Shown here piece by piece: positions 8,702 to 16,104 of a stretch of DNA of 32,843 bases. How positions within the stretch are numbered: the stretch's first letter is position 1; every line of letters starts with the position of its first letter. The translations under genes and the position numbers were made by a program. The stretch spans positions 1-32,843 of the forward strand of contig JAPYPO010000006.1 of NCBI GenBank assembly GCA_029937645.1, in the 5' to 3' direction. The notes beneath the pieces were generated by a model. That model had not been told where the DNA came from and did no database searches. It was given only the letters and a program-made list of their open reading frames with translations. The DNA comes from Candidatus Hydrogenedentota bacterium. Its GTDB lineage: Bacteria > Hydrogenedentota > Hydrogenedentia > Hydrogenedentales > GCA-2746185.

Positions 8702-9745
8702 TTAGGCGAAGCGGGCGCGAAAAAGATCGGCCCGTTCCGAGCTTAGGGTCAATTCATCGCAAGTTCGATTATGCCGCATTTCGATCTGCGCGCTGTGCGA
8801 GGCCATAAATACTTCGTTGATGGCGTGGATGGAGAATCCGTCAAGCAGCCCTTCGGAAACACCCATTCGCAGAGATGACAATACCGAAATCCCCTCTCCA
8901 AATTCAAGAAGCCGGGCTCCGCGGGCGACGCCCAGGGCGCGGCCCACACGGTCTTCCAGTTGCAAGGGGAGCTCCGTCCGGATGCGGGCGCGGGCCGAGC
9001 GTTCCCGGCTGACGATTTCGGTCGCCGCCATTTTTATTCGCAACACGATCTCCGATTCGGGGCGGCCCAGCGTACTGGGGTTGATGAGGCGGAACAAATC
9101 GGCCAATTCCTCCCCGTGCGGTCCTACCACAGGATTTAAGGCGAAGCGCTTATCGCGGAAATCCTCTATGACCTTCGCGAGTTCGCCCGTCATGGCCAAG
9201 CCCGGCAAATGGAGGAGCGCGCTGGCTCTGAGCCCCGTGCCAAGGTTCCGCACCGAGGTCGTCAGGTATCCGAGACGGTCGTTAAACGCGAAATCGATAT
9301 TGTCGGTCAGCTGATCATCCAGGGCGCTGACACGAGCCCATATTTCTTCAATCTGCACACCGGAAGCATGCGCCTGAATCTCAAGGTGATCCTCGCAGTT
9401 AATCGCGATGCTAAACGATTGGTCGTCCGCGATATAGACCCCGCGCGGGCCGTCGCCCTTCCACAGCCGATAGGGGATGAGCAGGCGTTCAAACAGAAAC
9501 TCCACCTCCCGATCATCCAGTTCAGCCATGCTGTAATAAATTCCCGTACGCGTTAGGTTCAACGCGTCCAAGACATCCAGAAGGCGTTTTTCGATTGTGG
9601 CCTTCTCCGTGTCGTCGCACTGAGCGGGAAAGGGAAACTCCTTCAGATTCCGCGTCAGGCGGCATTGCGAGAGGATGGCCGCGTCCGCATCCGGACCGGT
9701 CCCAGAAATCCATACCGCATCTCTATCCAGCAGCGTCTCAACCAT
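8702..9745 (-). CDS. mcsB: McsB-family protein (protein-arginine kinase fold), probably catalytically degenerate
   Basis: 347 aa, aligns end to end with B. subtilis McsB as I remember it, and sits between mcsA and clpC, two bases after the mcsA stop. Fold motifs are kept: CRLTRNL, EDHLEIQ, NLGTGLRASALLHLPGL, RERSARARI, and a C-terminal SSERADLFRAR resembling the phospho-arginine-binding segment. Many active-site positions differ. The usual SSRIRLARN reads LSQCRLTRN (residues about 25-33). NEEDHxRIQ reads NCEDHLEIQ (about 115-123). The TSCPTN cysteine site reads TTSVRN (about 161-167). RGIYGEGSE reads NPVVGPHGE (about 203-212), removing an arginine and the catalytic glutamate. I infer loss or strong change of kinase activity, possibly leaving an adaptor role with McsA and ClpC. 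Confidence 0.85.
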   Translation of the reverse strand: MVETLLDRDAVWISGTGPDADAAILSQCRLTRNLKEFPFPAQCDDTEKATIEKRLLDVLDALNLTRTGIYYSMAELDDREVEFLFERLLIPYRLWKGDGPRGVYIADDQSFSIAINCEDHLEIQAHASGVQIEEIWARVSALDDQLTDNIDFAFNDRLGYLTTSVRNLGTGLRASALLHLPGLAMTGELAKVIEDFRDKRFALNPVVGPHGEELADLFRLINPSTLGRPESEIVLRIKMAATEIVSRERSARARIRTELPLQLEDRVGRALGVARGARLLEFGEGISVLSSLRMGVSEGLLDGFSIHAINEVFMASHSAQIEMRHNRTCDELTLSSERADLFRARFA

Positions 9746-9747
9746 AC

Positions 9748-10263
9748 TTAATTGCCCTCGGCATTTCCTGAGTTTAACCCAGATTCCAGCAGCTGAATCG
9801 CATCGCGCAAGCCTGCGGCCGACTCATAATCTTCCATATCCAAGGCCGTCTTTAGCAGGCCCCGGCGTGTTTGCAGCTCCGCCCTGGCCACGGCCCGTTC
9901 GTCATCCATCTGCGGCGTCTTCCCGTGGTGGGTCAGGCCGTCATGGATACCTTCGAGCAACGACTCCAACTCCGCCGATACTTTGTCATAGCAGCGCGCA
10001 CATCCCACGCGGCCCGACTTAAGGATCGTCTGAAGCTCCGTTTCACAGGTGGGGCAGATTTCCATGGCGGTTGGCGCACTGGGCTTCGGCTTGCGCCCCG
10101 GCCGGATGAAGGGAGGAGGCTCGGACAGATCGAAACCGGTTTTTGCACTATCCTGCTGACTCTTCAAACAGTCATGGCACAGGTTCAAATCGTTCACCTG
10201 CCCATCCACCACTTCCGCGTAACGTACCGAGGCGAGGTTCTTATGGCACTTCTGACACAGCAT
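9748..10263 (-). CDS. mcsA: McsA-like zinc-finger and UVR-domain activator protein
   Basis: 171 aa. The start at 10263 (MLCQKCHKNL) is preferred over upstream in-frame codons because GGAGAG lies eight bases upstream and family members begin with this first Cys pair. It has two treble-clef-like zinc sites made from CxxC pairs (CQKC with CHDC; CPTC with CARC) and a C-terminal UVR motif (LDMEDYESAAGLRDAI, about residues 135-160). In Firmicutes McsA binds and activates McsB and contacts ClpC. It is the first gene of the operon, 34 bases downstream of the predicted transcription start. No ctsR repressor gene precedes it, unlike the B. subtilis operon. Confidence 0.9.
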   Translation of the reverse strand: MLCQKCHKNLASVRYAEVVDGQVNDLNLCHDCLKSQQDSAKTGFDLSEPPPFIRPGRKPKPSAPTAMEICPTCETELQTILKSGRVGCARCYDKVSAELESLLEGIHDGLTHHGKTPQMDDERAVARAELQTRRGLLKTALDMEDYESAAGLRDAIQLLESGLNSGNAEGN

Positions 10264-10303
10264 AAAGGGACTCTCCGCAACGATTCCAAATCGATCAATA
10301 GGG

Positions 10304-10333
10304 ATTATACCACCAGTCTTGAAAGCCAGTCTA
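10304..10333 (-). promoter_or_regulatory. Probable sigma70-type promoter of mcsA-mcsB-clpC-bamA
   Basis: On the minus strand, a perfect -10 box TATAAT (10309-10304) lies 18 bases after TAGACT (10333-10328, four of six matches to TTGACA). Start of transcription would be near 10297, giving a leader of about 34 bases before the mcsA ATG. Confidence 0.65.
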
Positions 10334-10525
10334 TCTAAGGAAGGGATTCGCGGCGGAAAATTCACCCTGCGCTCTCTTTTTGCTGAATATAATAAAAATA
10401 AGAAAAGTATTCGACATGGGCCAGAACCCTTGCAAACACGCTCAATAGTGGCGTCTTTCGAATCCACGTCGGCCCTGCTCCTGGGGTGAGGTTGGATCCC
10501 ACCCACAATTTTTTTCGCCCCTAAA

Positions 10526-10561
10526 TTAATGCGACTCCCCCTCGAAACCTAATCGCATTAA
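10526..10561. promoter_or_regulatory. Perfect 9-bp inverted repeat with 18-base spacer
   Basis: TTAATGCGA (10526-10534) and TCGCATTAA (10553-10561) are perfect inverted arms in the divergent control region. The layout could be an operator for a dimeric regulator or an RNA stem. It does not match CIRCE (TTAGCACTC-N9-GAGTGCTAA) or the CtsR heptad repeat. Confidence 0.45.
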
Positions 10562-10564
10562 GAC

Positions 10565-10603
10565 GGTACCCGCCGCCGCAACGGGTCGTACCTTGTCGTG
10601 ATC
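10565..10603. repeat. Imperfect stem GGTACCCG/CGGGT..TACC
   Basis: GGTACCCG starting at 10565 can pair with CGGGT-CG-TACC ending near 10593 with a two-base bulge. This is a possible RNA hairpin within the mcsA/fbaA region and has no T-run. Its role is unknown. Confidence 0.3.
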
Positions 10604-10640
10604 GAGGCCCGTTTGTTGCGCGATGTCCGGCACGCACGTA

Positions 10641-10680
10641 TACTTAGGCCCATACGCCACTACTCAGGCCCATGCGCCAC
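10641..10680. repeat. Two abutting 20-bp tandem repeats upstream of fbaA
   Basis: Bases 10641-10660 and 10661-10680 are two copies of a 20-bp unit (TACTTAGGCCCATACGCCAC and TACTCAGGCCCATGCGCCAC) with two mismatches. They end 89 bases before the fbaA start, and a period of about two helical turns would suit cooperative regulator binding. Confidence 0.6.
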
Positions 10681-10684
10681 GCGC

Positions 10685-10748
10685 AGGACGTTGCGTCCTT
10701 ATTTAACATACTAAGAAATTCAACGATCGGGGGTCGAATCGGCCCCCG
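10685..10748 (+). promoter_or_regulatory. Palindrome and leader hairpin before fbaA
   Basis: AGGACG-TTG-CGTCCT (10685-10699) is a perfect inverted repeat directly after the tandem repeat. CGGGGG at 10728-10733 and CCCCCG at 10743-10748 form a six-bp stem with a nine-base loop, followed by the pyrimidine-rich CTTTCTTCTC and then the fbaA ribosome site (GGGAGA). The second element could be an attenuator or simply a leader stem. Confidence 0.4.
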
Positions 10749-10769
10749 CTTTCTTCTCGGGAGACGTTC

Positions 10770-11798
10770 ATGCCTATTGCAAATCGCGCACGCTATAACG
10801 AAATGCTGGATCGGGCCCAGGAGGGCAACTTCGCCTATCCGGGCATCAATTGCGCCAACATGGAGACGATTAGCGCGGCGCTGCAAGGTTTTGCCGAAGC
10901 GAATAGCGATGGCCTCATACAGGTTTCGACCGGGGCGGGAGAACACGCGTCGGGCGCTGCGAAAGATATGGTGCTCGGGGCGATTTGCCTGGCCGAGTAC
11001 GCCCACCGCGTGGCGGATGCCTACGACGTGAATATCGCCCTACATACCGACCATTGCGTTCCCGCGAAAACGGATACATTCCTGCGTCCGCTCATTGCGG
11101 AGACGGCGCGCCGTCGCGCGAACGGGCAGTCGAACCTATTTAGCAGCCACATGTTCGACGGCAGCGAGTTGCCGCTCGACGAGAATATGAAGCAATCGGT
11201 CGATCTCCTCAAGCTTTGCCACGAGAACGAAATCATTCTTGAGGTTGAAGCGGGCGTCGTCGGCGGCGAAGAGGACGGCATCGATAACACGAACACGCCC
11301 GCCGAAAAACTCTTCACGACCCCCGAAGATATGGTGGCGGTATACGAGGCCCTCTCGTCGGTGAGTGGCGCGCGGTACATGTTTGCGGCTACCTTTGGAA
11401 ACGTCCATGGCGTGTACAAGCCGGGAAACGTGACCTTGAAACCGGAGATTCTCAAGAACGGTCAAGACGCCGTCGTCGCCAAGCACGGTAAGGAAGCCTT
11501 CTTCGACCTCGTATTCCATGGCGGGTCCGGTTCGAGCAAAGAACAAATCAAAGAGACCCTGGCCTACGGTGTCGTCAAAATGAACGTGGACACGGACACG
11601 CAATATGCCTTTTCGCGGCCTGTCGCCGACCACATGATGAAGAATTACGATGGCGTATTGAAGATTGACGGCGAAGTGGGCAACAAGAAAACCTACGATC
11701 CGCGGTCCTATTTGAAGGCGGGCCGCGCCGGGATGGCCGCGCGCGTCGTCGAGGCGTGCAAAGACTTGGATTCCGCCGGGAAATCGATGGGGCGGTAG
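10770..11798 (+). CDS. fbaA: Fructose-bisphosphate aldolase, class II (class IIA, FbaA type)
   Basis: 342 aa, ATG start with GGGAGA six bases upstream. The sequence follows E. coli FbaA closely: HTDHC with zinc-binding His, LFSSHMFDGSELPLDEN, EAGVVGGEEDG, ASFGNVHGVYKPGN-like ATFGNVHGVYKPGN, FHGGSGS and GVVKMNVDTDTQ. It cleaves fructose-1,6-bisphosphate to glyceraldehyde-3-phosphate and dihydroxyacetone phosphate in glycolysis and runs in reverse in gluconeogenesis. It is slightly shorter than the E. coli enzyme (359 aa). Its neighbours are divergent mcsA and downstream ispH, 103 bp away, so it may be a single-gene unit. Confidence 0.97.
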   Translation: MPIANRARYNEMLDRAQEGNFAYPGINCANMETISAALQGFAEANSDGLIQVSTGAGEHASGAAKDMVLGAICLAEYAHRVADAYDVNIALHTDHCVPAKTDTFLRPLIAETARRRANGQSNLFSSHMFDGSELPLDENMKQSVDLLKLCHENEIILEVEAGVVGGEEDGIDNTNTPAEKLFTTPEDMVAVYEALSSVSGARYMFAATFGNVHGVYKPGNVTLKPEILKNGQDAVVAKHGKEAFFDLVFHGGSGSSKEQIKETLAYGVVKMNVDTDTQYAFSRPVADHMMKNYDGVLKIDGEVGNKKTYDPRSYLKAGRAGMAARVVEACKDLDSAGKSMGR

Positions 11799-11901
11799 CT
11801 AGTTTCTAGTATTGAAACGCGATCTACGCTCCTCCTCCCTATAGCGATCAGGCCAGAACAGCGATGTTCCTCCGTACAACCCTTATGTTGTGAGCAATAG
11901 C

Positions 11902-12822
11902 ATGAAAATTATCTTGGCAAAACCCCGCGGTTTTTGTGCCGGCGTTGAGCGGGCCATCAAATGCGTCGAGCAAGCTCTCGAACGCTACGGCGCCCCCGTG
12001 TATGTTCTCAACGACATCGTCCACAACAGCGCCGTCGTCGATAGGTTACGCGCGAAGGGCGCGGTTTTCGTTAAGGATATGGACGCCGTACCCGAAGGCG
12101 CTCATCTCCTGTTCAGCGCCCATGGTGTCGGGCCGAACCGCTGGGATAAAGCCAAGCGCTTAAATCTCGAAGTGGTGGACGCGACCTGCCCGCTCGTCGA
12201 AAAAGTCCATCACGAAGCGCGGCGCTTCGCATCGAAAGATTTTACGATCATACTCATTGGCGAAGATGGCCACGATGAAACCGTTGGTACGATGGGCTGG
12301 GCGCCGGAACACATCAAGCTGGTGATCACGAAGGAAGATGTGGAAGCGCTCGAAGTGCCTGACGAAAACAAAATCGCGTACATAACGCAGACCACGTTGA
12401 GCGTCAACGATTGTCAGCAGATTATCGACTTGCTGAGAGATCGCTTCCCCAACATCGACGGTCCCCCGAAGGCCGATATTTGCTACGCCACGTCGAACCG
12501 CCAAGACGCCGTCCGCGCCATGGCGCCCGAAGCAGACCTGGTCCTCGTCGTGGGCGACCGGGAGAGCGCGAACTCGACGCGCCTCGCGGAAATCGCCGCA
12601 GAATATGGTAAGCCCAGTTACCTTATCAGCCATGCCGGCATCATCAACGACGCGTGGCTTGATGGCGTAGAAACGCTGCTTCTCACCTCAGGGGCGTCCG
12701 CGCCGGATTCACTCGTGCAAGAGGTAATCGACTACCTGAGCACGCGGATGCATTGCGACGTGGTCGAGAGGGAAATGGCAGTGGAAAACGTTCATTTTCG
12801 CCTCCCTTCGGTGATCACGTAG
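11902..12822 (+). CDS. ispH: 4-hydroxy-3-methylbut-2-enyl diphosphate reductase
   Basis: 306 aa from the ATG at 11902. I prefer this over the in-frame GTG at 11890 because MKIILAKPRGFC aligns with the start of E. coli IspH (MQILLANPRGFC), although neither start has a strong ribosome site. The three [4Fe-4S] cysteines are Cys12 (PRGFCAGV), Cys96 (DATCPLV) and Cys194 (ICYATSNRQ). The active-site His-x-Glu is kept in GEDGHDETVGTMG, and SAHGV is present. IspH makes IPP and DMAPP in the last step of the MEP isoprenoid pathway, so this organism uses that route. No other MEP genes are in the window. Confidence 0.96.
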   Translation: MKIILAKPRGFCAGVERAIKCVEQALERYGAPVYVLNDIVHNSAVVDRLRAKGAVFVKDMDAVPEGAHLLFSAHGVGPNRWDKAKRLNLEVVDATCPLVEKVHHEARRFASKDFTIILIGEDGHDETVGTMGWAPEHIKLVITKEDVEALEVPDENKIAYITQTTLSVNDCQQIIDLLRDRFPNIDGPPKADICYATSNRQDAVRAMAPEADLVLVVGDRESANSTRLAEIAAEYGKPSYLISHAGIINDAWLDGVETLLLTSGASAPDSLVQEVIDYLSTRMHCDVVEREMAVENVHFRLPSVIT

Positions 12823-12982
12823 TGTGTGACCAGTAGCCGATTACCGGAGTTTAGATTGGGATCAAGGGGGATGTTATCCGGACCACTGGGAGAGCGAAAG
12901 ACTTCCACACCTTCAACGTTCTCGAATTAAGTCGAAAGAAAATTTTATCCATCAGCCTTGACGGCACGATTAGGAGTACGGA

Positions 12983-15814
12983 ATGAACGTTGCGCAACGC
13001 CGCGCCCTCGACCAGGGCACTACCTGCGAAATTCGCTACGACACGCTCACCCGGCAACTTCACGCCACCGACGCGTCCGCGCATCAGATTGTGCCCGCTG
13101 CGGTCGCCTTTCCCGCTTCGGATGAGGAGGCCTCATCGCTTCTGCGCACGGCCATCGAGGCCGACATTCCCGTTTCGCCCAAGGGCGCCGGCACCGGCCT
13201 TTCCGGGGGCGCGTTGGGCGATGGCCTGATTATTGACTTTGCGCGGAATAATCGCACCGTGGGCGCTTTCGATCAGGAACGCGGCACGATTTGGGTCGAG
13301 GCGGGCGCGGTGTTGGATCAGTTGAACGCCGCGCTTAAACCCTCCGGGTTCGCTTTTGGCCCCGATGTAGCTACAAGTTCCCGCGCCACCTTGGGCGGAA
13401 TGATCGCGAACAATTCCTCCGGCGCCCGCGCGCCCATCTACGGGACCACAGGCGACCACATCCGTTCGCTCCGGATTGTGATGGCGGACGGGCGTGTCGA
13501 GACCATCACCAAAGAAAACGGCGTGCTGTCCGACATTCATCAGAGCGTCGCCACTCTCGCGAATAAGAACGCAGACGAGATTGACGAGCGGCTGCCCGCA
13601 GGCATGGTAAAACGTTGGCCCGGCTATGGCTTTGATCGTTGGAAACGATCCGGCCCCAGTCTCATTCATATGATCGCCGGTAGCGAAGGCACCCTCGCCG
13701 GAATTCTCGGCGCCGAGTTGGATGTGGTGCCATTGCCGCGCAAAAAGACGTTGGGAATTCTGTATTTTCATTCAATTCCCGAAGCCATGGCGGCTACGGT
13801 CGACATCCAGGATTTGAAACCCGCCGCCATCGAGCATATCGACCGCACGCTCCTTGATCAGACGATCGGCCAACTGTCCTTCAAGAAATCGCGGGAAGTG
13901 CTCGGGCTTGATGAAGAGCCTTGCGAAGCCCTGCTGTTGATCGAGTTTTACGACGATGATGACGGCCGTCTTGAAACGTTGATGGATCGAAAACTGGGAT
14001 TCAAGCGAGTAGCGTACACCGATCCGAGCGATATGGAGCATGTGTGGTTTTTGCGGAAGGCGGGCCTCTCTCTCTTGACGAGTTGCAAGGGGGCCGCGAA
14101 GCCAACCTCCGGCATTGAAGATGTCGCCGTGCGTCCGGAGGTGTTGCCCGCATATGTAGAAGGCCTACAGAAACTCATGGGCTCGCTGGACCTTCGCGGT
14201 TCATTCTACGGGCACGCGGCCTCCGGGCTGCTTCATGTCCGACCGGTGGTCGATATGCATAACCCGGAGGACCTCGTAAAATACCGTCAACTGGCCGACG
14301 AAGTTTCGGCTCTCGTCAAGGAATTCAAAGGCGCGCTGGCGGCGGAGCATGGGGTCGGGATCTCGCGCACCGAATACCTCGCCGATCACTTGGGCCCGGA
14401 CTTGATGGACGCCGTCCGCGACGTCAAGGGTCTTTTCGATCCGAAGAATCTGATGAACCCCGGAAAGATTCTCCCCACGGGGCGCTATAAAATTGATGGC
14501 GATCTACGCTGGGGAGCGGGTTATGAAATTGAGTTGCCCTTCACGCCCACGCTTGCGTTCGCCGCGAAAGACGAATCGTTCATCGGTAATCTTGAGCAGT
14601 GCAACGGTTGCGGCGGCTGTCGGAAGACCCCACCAACGATGTGCCCGACCTATTTCGCGACCGGCGAAGAAATCATGTCAACCCGGGGCCGCTCGAACAC
14701 AATTCGCGCCGTGCTGGACGGGCGTATAACGGGTGACGGTTCTCCGCTCGACGCGCCGGAGTTGGAAGAGGCGCTGAAGTTCTGCTTATCCTGCAAAGCG
14801 TGTACCAAAGAATGCCCGTCGAACGTCAACATGGCCTTGCTGAAAGCGGAGCTGACACACGCCCGCCATAAGGCGAATGGCACGCCCTTGCGTTCCCGCA
14901 TGGTAAGCCATGTCGATACCCTCGGAAGACTCAGCACAATCGCGCCTCCCTTCGCCAACGCCGCGCTCGAGTCCGGCGGCGTGCGGTGGGTTATGGAGAA
15001 GGTGTTCGGCTTCGCGGCCGAGCGGCCCCTGCCCGCCTACGCCGACCAACGCTTCGACCATTGGTTCCACGACAGGCCGAAACTCGCGCCGGGTGCCCGC
15101 GGGAAAATAATTCTATGGGATGACTGCTTCGTCCGTTACAACGAACCAAACATTGGCAAAGCCGCGTTAGCCGTCCTTGAGGCCGCCGGATATGAAGTCA
15201 TCCTTCCAAAGGGCCGGTCGTGTTGCGGGCGTCCCGCCTTCAGCAGTGGATGCCTCGACGAAGCCGCGCGTTTCGGCGCGCGCAATGTCGCCCTGTTCGC
15301 CGACATGAACAAAGACGCTCCCATTATTTTCCTGGAACCGTCGTGCTACTCCATGTTTGCCGAAGATTACCGTGAACTGGGCCTGGAAGGTTCGGAAGAA
15401 TTGTCGAAGAGGAGTTATCTTTTCGAAGATTTCGTCAACACCCTGCTGTCGGACGAGCCCGAGGCACTCGCCTTTGCCGAGGATGCCCTTACCGTGGCCA
15501 TTCACGTTCACTGCCACACCAAGTCCTTGACGGACAGCGCCGTCGCGGCCGAACTCGTGGGCCGCATTCCTAACGCCAACGTCGCCACACTGAACACCGG
15601 CTGCTGCGGCATGGCGGGAGCATTCGGCGCGATGCGCGATACCTACGACTTGTCATTAAAGGTCGCGGAACCGCTGGTCCAGCAACTCGACGCTCTTGCG
15701 CCGGATACCCGAGTCGTCGCCTCCGGGACCAGTTGCCGCCATCAAGTCGAACACCTCCGCCGCTTTACCCCACAGCATATCGCCGAACTCATGGCGGATT
15801 CCCTTCAGACCTGA
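12983..15814 (+). CDS. FAD-linked oxidase fused to Fe-S and CCG domains (glycolate/D-lactate dehydrogenase type)
   Basis: 943 aa, ATG start. N-terminal half: FAD_binding_4 domain with PKGAGTGLSGGAL (about 66-78) and TLGGMIANNSSGARAPIYGTT, then an FAD-oxidase C-terminal domain ending with EHGVGISRTEYL and FDPKNLMNPGKILP. C-terminal half: two ferredoxin-like Cys clusters (CNGCGGCRKTPPTMCP about 540-555 and CLSCKACTKECP about 600-611), then two CCG motifs (CCGRPAFSSG near 747 and CCGMAGAFG near 874). This is GlcD plus GlcF in one chain. The family oxidises 2-hydroxy acids and passes electrons to quinone or another acceptor through Fe-S clusters. Glycolate, D-lactate or D-2-hydroxyglutarate are all possible substrates. 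It appears to be a stand-alone gene. Confidence 0.92.
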   Translation: MNVAQRRALDQGTTCEIRYDTLTRQLHATDASAHQIVPAAVAFPASDEEASSLLRTAIEADIPVSPKGAGTGLSGGALGDGLIIDFARNNRTVGAFDQERGTIWVEAGAVLDQLNAALKPSGFAFGPDVATSSRATLGGMIANNSSGARAPIYGTTGDHIRSLRIVMADGRVETITKENGVLSDIHQSVATLANKNADEIDERLPAGMVKRWPGYGFDRWKRSGPSLIHMIAGSEGTLAGILGAELDVVPLPRKKTLGILYFHSIPEAMAATVDIQDLKPAAIEHIDRTLLDQTIGQLSFKKSREVLGLDEEPCEALLLIEFYDDDDGRLETLMDRKLGFKRVAYTDPSDMEHVWFLRKAGLSLLTSCKGAAKPTSGIEDVAVRPEVLPAYVEGLQKLMGSLDLRGSFYGHAASGLLHVRPVVDMHNPEDLVKYRQLADEVSALVKEFKGALAAEHGVGISRTEYLADHLGPDLMDAVRDVKGLFDPKNLMNPGKILPTGRYKIDGDLRWGAGYEIELPFTPTLAFAAKDESFIGNLEQCNGCGGCRKTPPTMCPTYFATGEEIMSTRGRSNTIRAVLDGRITGDGSPLDAPELEEALKFCLSCKACTKECPSNVNMALLKAELTHARHKANGTPLRSRMVSHVDTLGRLSTIAPPFANAALESGGVRWVMEKVFGFAAERPLPAYADQRFDHWFHDRPKLAPGARGKIILWDDCFVRYNEPNIGKAALAVLEAAGYEVILPKGRSCCGRPAFSSGCLDEAARFGARNVALFADMNKDAPIIFLEPSCYSMFAEDYRELGLEGSEELSKRSYLFEDFVNTLLSDEPEALAFAEDALTVAIHVHCHTKSLTDSAVAAELVGRIPNANVATLNTGCCGMAGAFGAMRDTYDLSLKVAEPLVQQLDALAPDTRVVASGTSCRHQVEHLRRFTPQHIAELMADSLQT

Positions 15815-15925
15815 ACCTGCTCTATTGTTTACCGGCGATCGGGCGTCTATTCCTCAAGTGAGACCTCGAATTGTCCGATAAAGACTTGGGGCTTCCCAAA
15901 AATGCGTAAACTCGCAATTTTGTCC

Positions 15926-15967
15926 AAGTGCAAGAACGCAGAAGGCAAGTGCTAGAACGCAGAAGTC
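15926..15967. repeat. Two abutting 21-bp tandem repeats upstream of the export promoter
   Basis: 15926-15946 and 15947-15967 are two copies of a 21-bp unit (core AAGAACGCAGAAG / TAGAACGCAGAAG) with two mismatches. They end 13 bp before the -35 box, and the helical-repeat spacing is typical of activator sites. Confidence 0.6.
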
Positions 15968-16009
15968 TGTCAACAATTGCTTGACAGATTATCAGGAATT
16001 CGATAGAAT
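15968..16009 (+). promoter_or_regulatory. Strong sigma70-type promoter with overlapping inverted repeat
   Basis: TTGACA (15981-15986), a 17-bp spacer and TAGAAT (16004-16009) are a near-consensus promoter with a start near 16016. TGTCAA (15968-15973) and the -35 TTGACA form an inverted repeat with a seven-base spacer, a possible operator for a repressor or activator. It drives the 16105-24738 genes. Confidence 0.75.
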
Positions 16010-16104
16010 GTAATTCTATAAACCGATTCATTGCAAAGGTTTTAGAGAATTTGGCGCGGGGATTTCGCCCTTTGCGCCGTCGTTTTGTGCATGGGTGGAT
16101 TCGT

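Larger units (their letters stand above)
10264..10769. other. Divergent mcsA/fbaA intergenic region, 506 bp
   Basis: No gene was recognised here; open frames lack ribosome sites and family similarity. It contains the mcsA promoter, an A/T-rich tract around 10377-10410, a T-run at 10509-10515, a long-arm inverted repeat, a tandem repeat, a short palindrome and a leader hairpin (listed separately). No convincing -35/-10 pair was found for fbaA. Confidence 0.6.
15815..16104. other. Control region before the polysaccharide export operon
   Basis: 290 bp without a gene. It starts with a stretch (15831-15871) resembling 3033-3072, followed by two 21-bp tandem repeats, an inverted repeat overlapping the -35 box, a strong promoter and a leader of about 89 bases. 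The layout looks like a regulated promoter. Confidence 0.6.

Noticed and set aside
10526-10561. CIRCE element for HrcA control of the Clp operon
   Set aside because: Arms and 18-base spacer do not match TTAGCACTC-N9-GAGTGCTAA; kept only as an unnamed inverted repeat.
10728-10760. Intrinsic terminator in the fbaA leader
   Set aside because: The stem is good but the following CTTTCTTCTC is not a continuous T-run and the gene starts 22 bases later; listed as a leader hairpin only.
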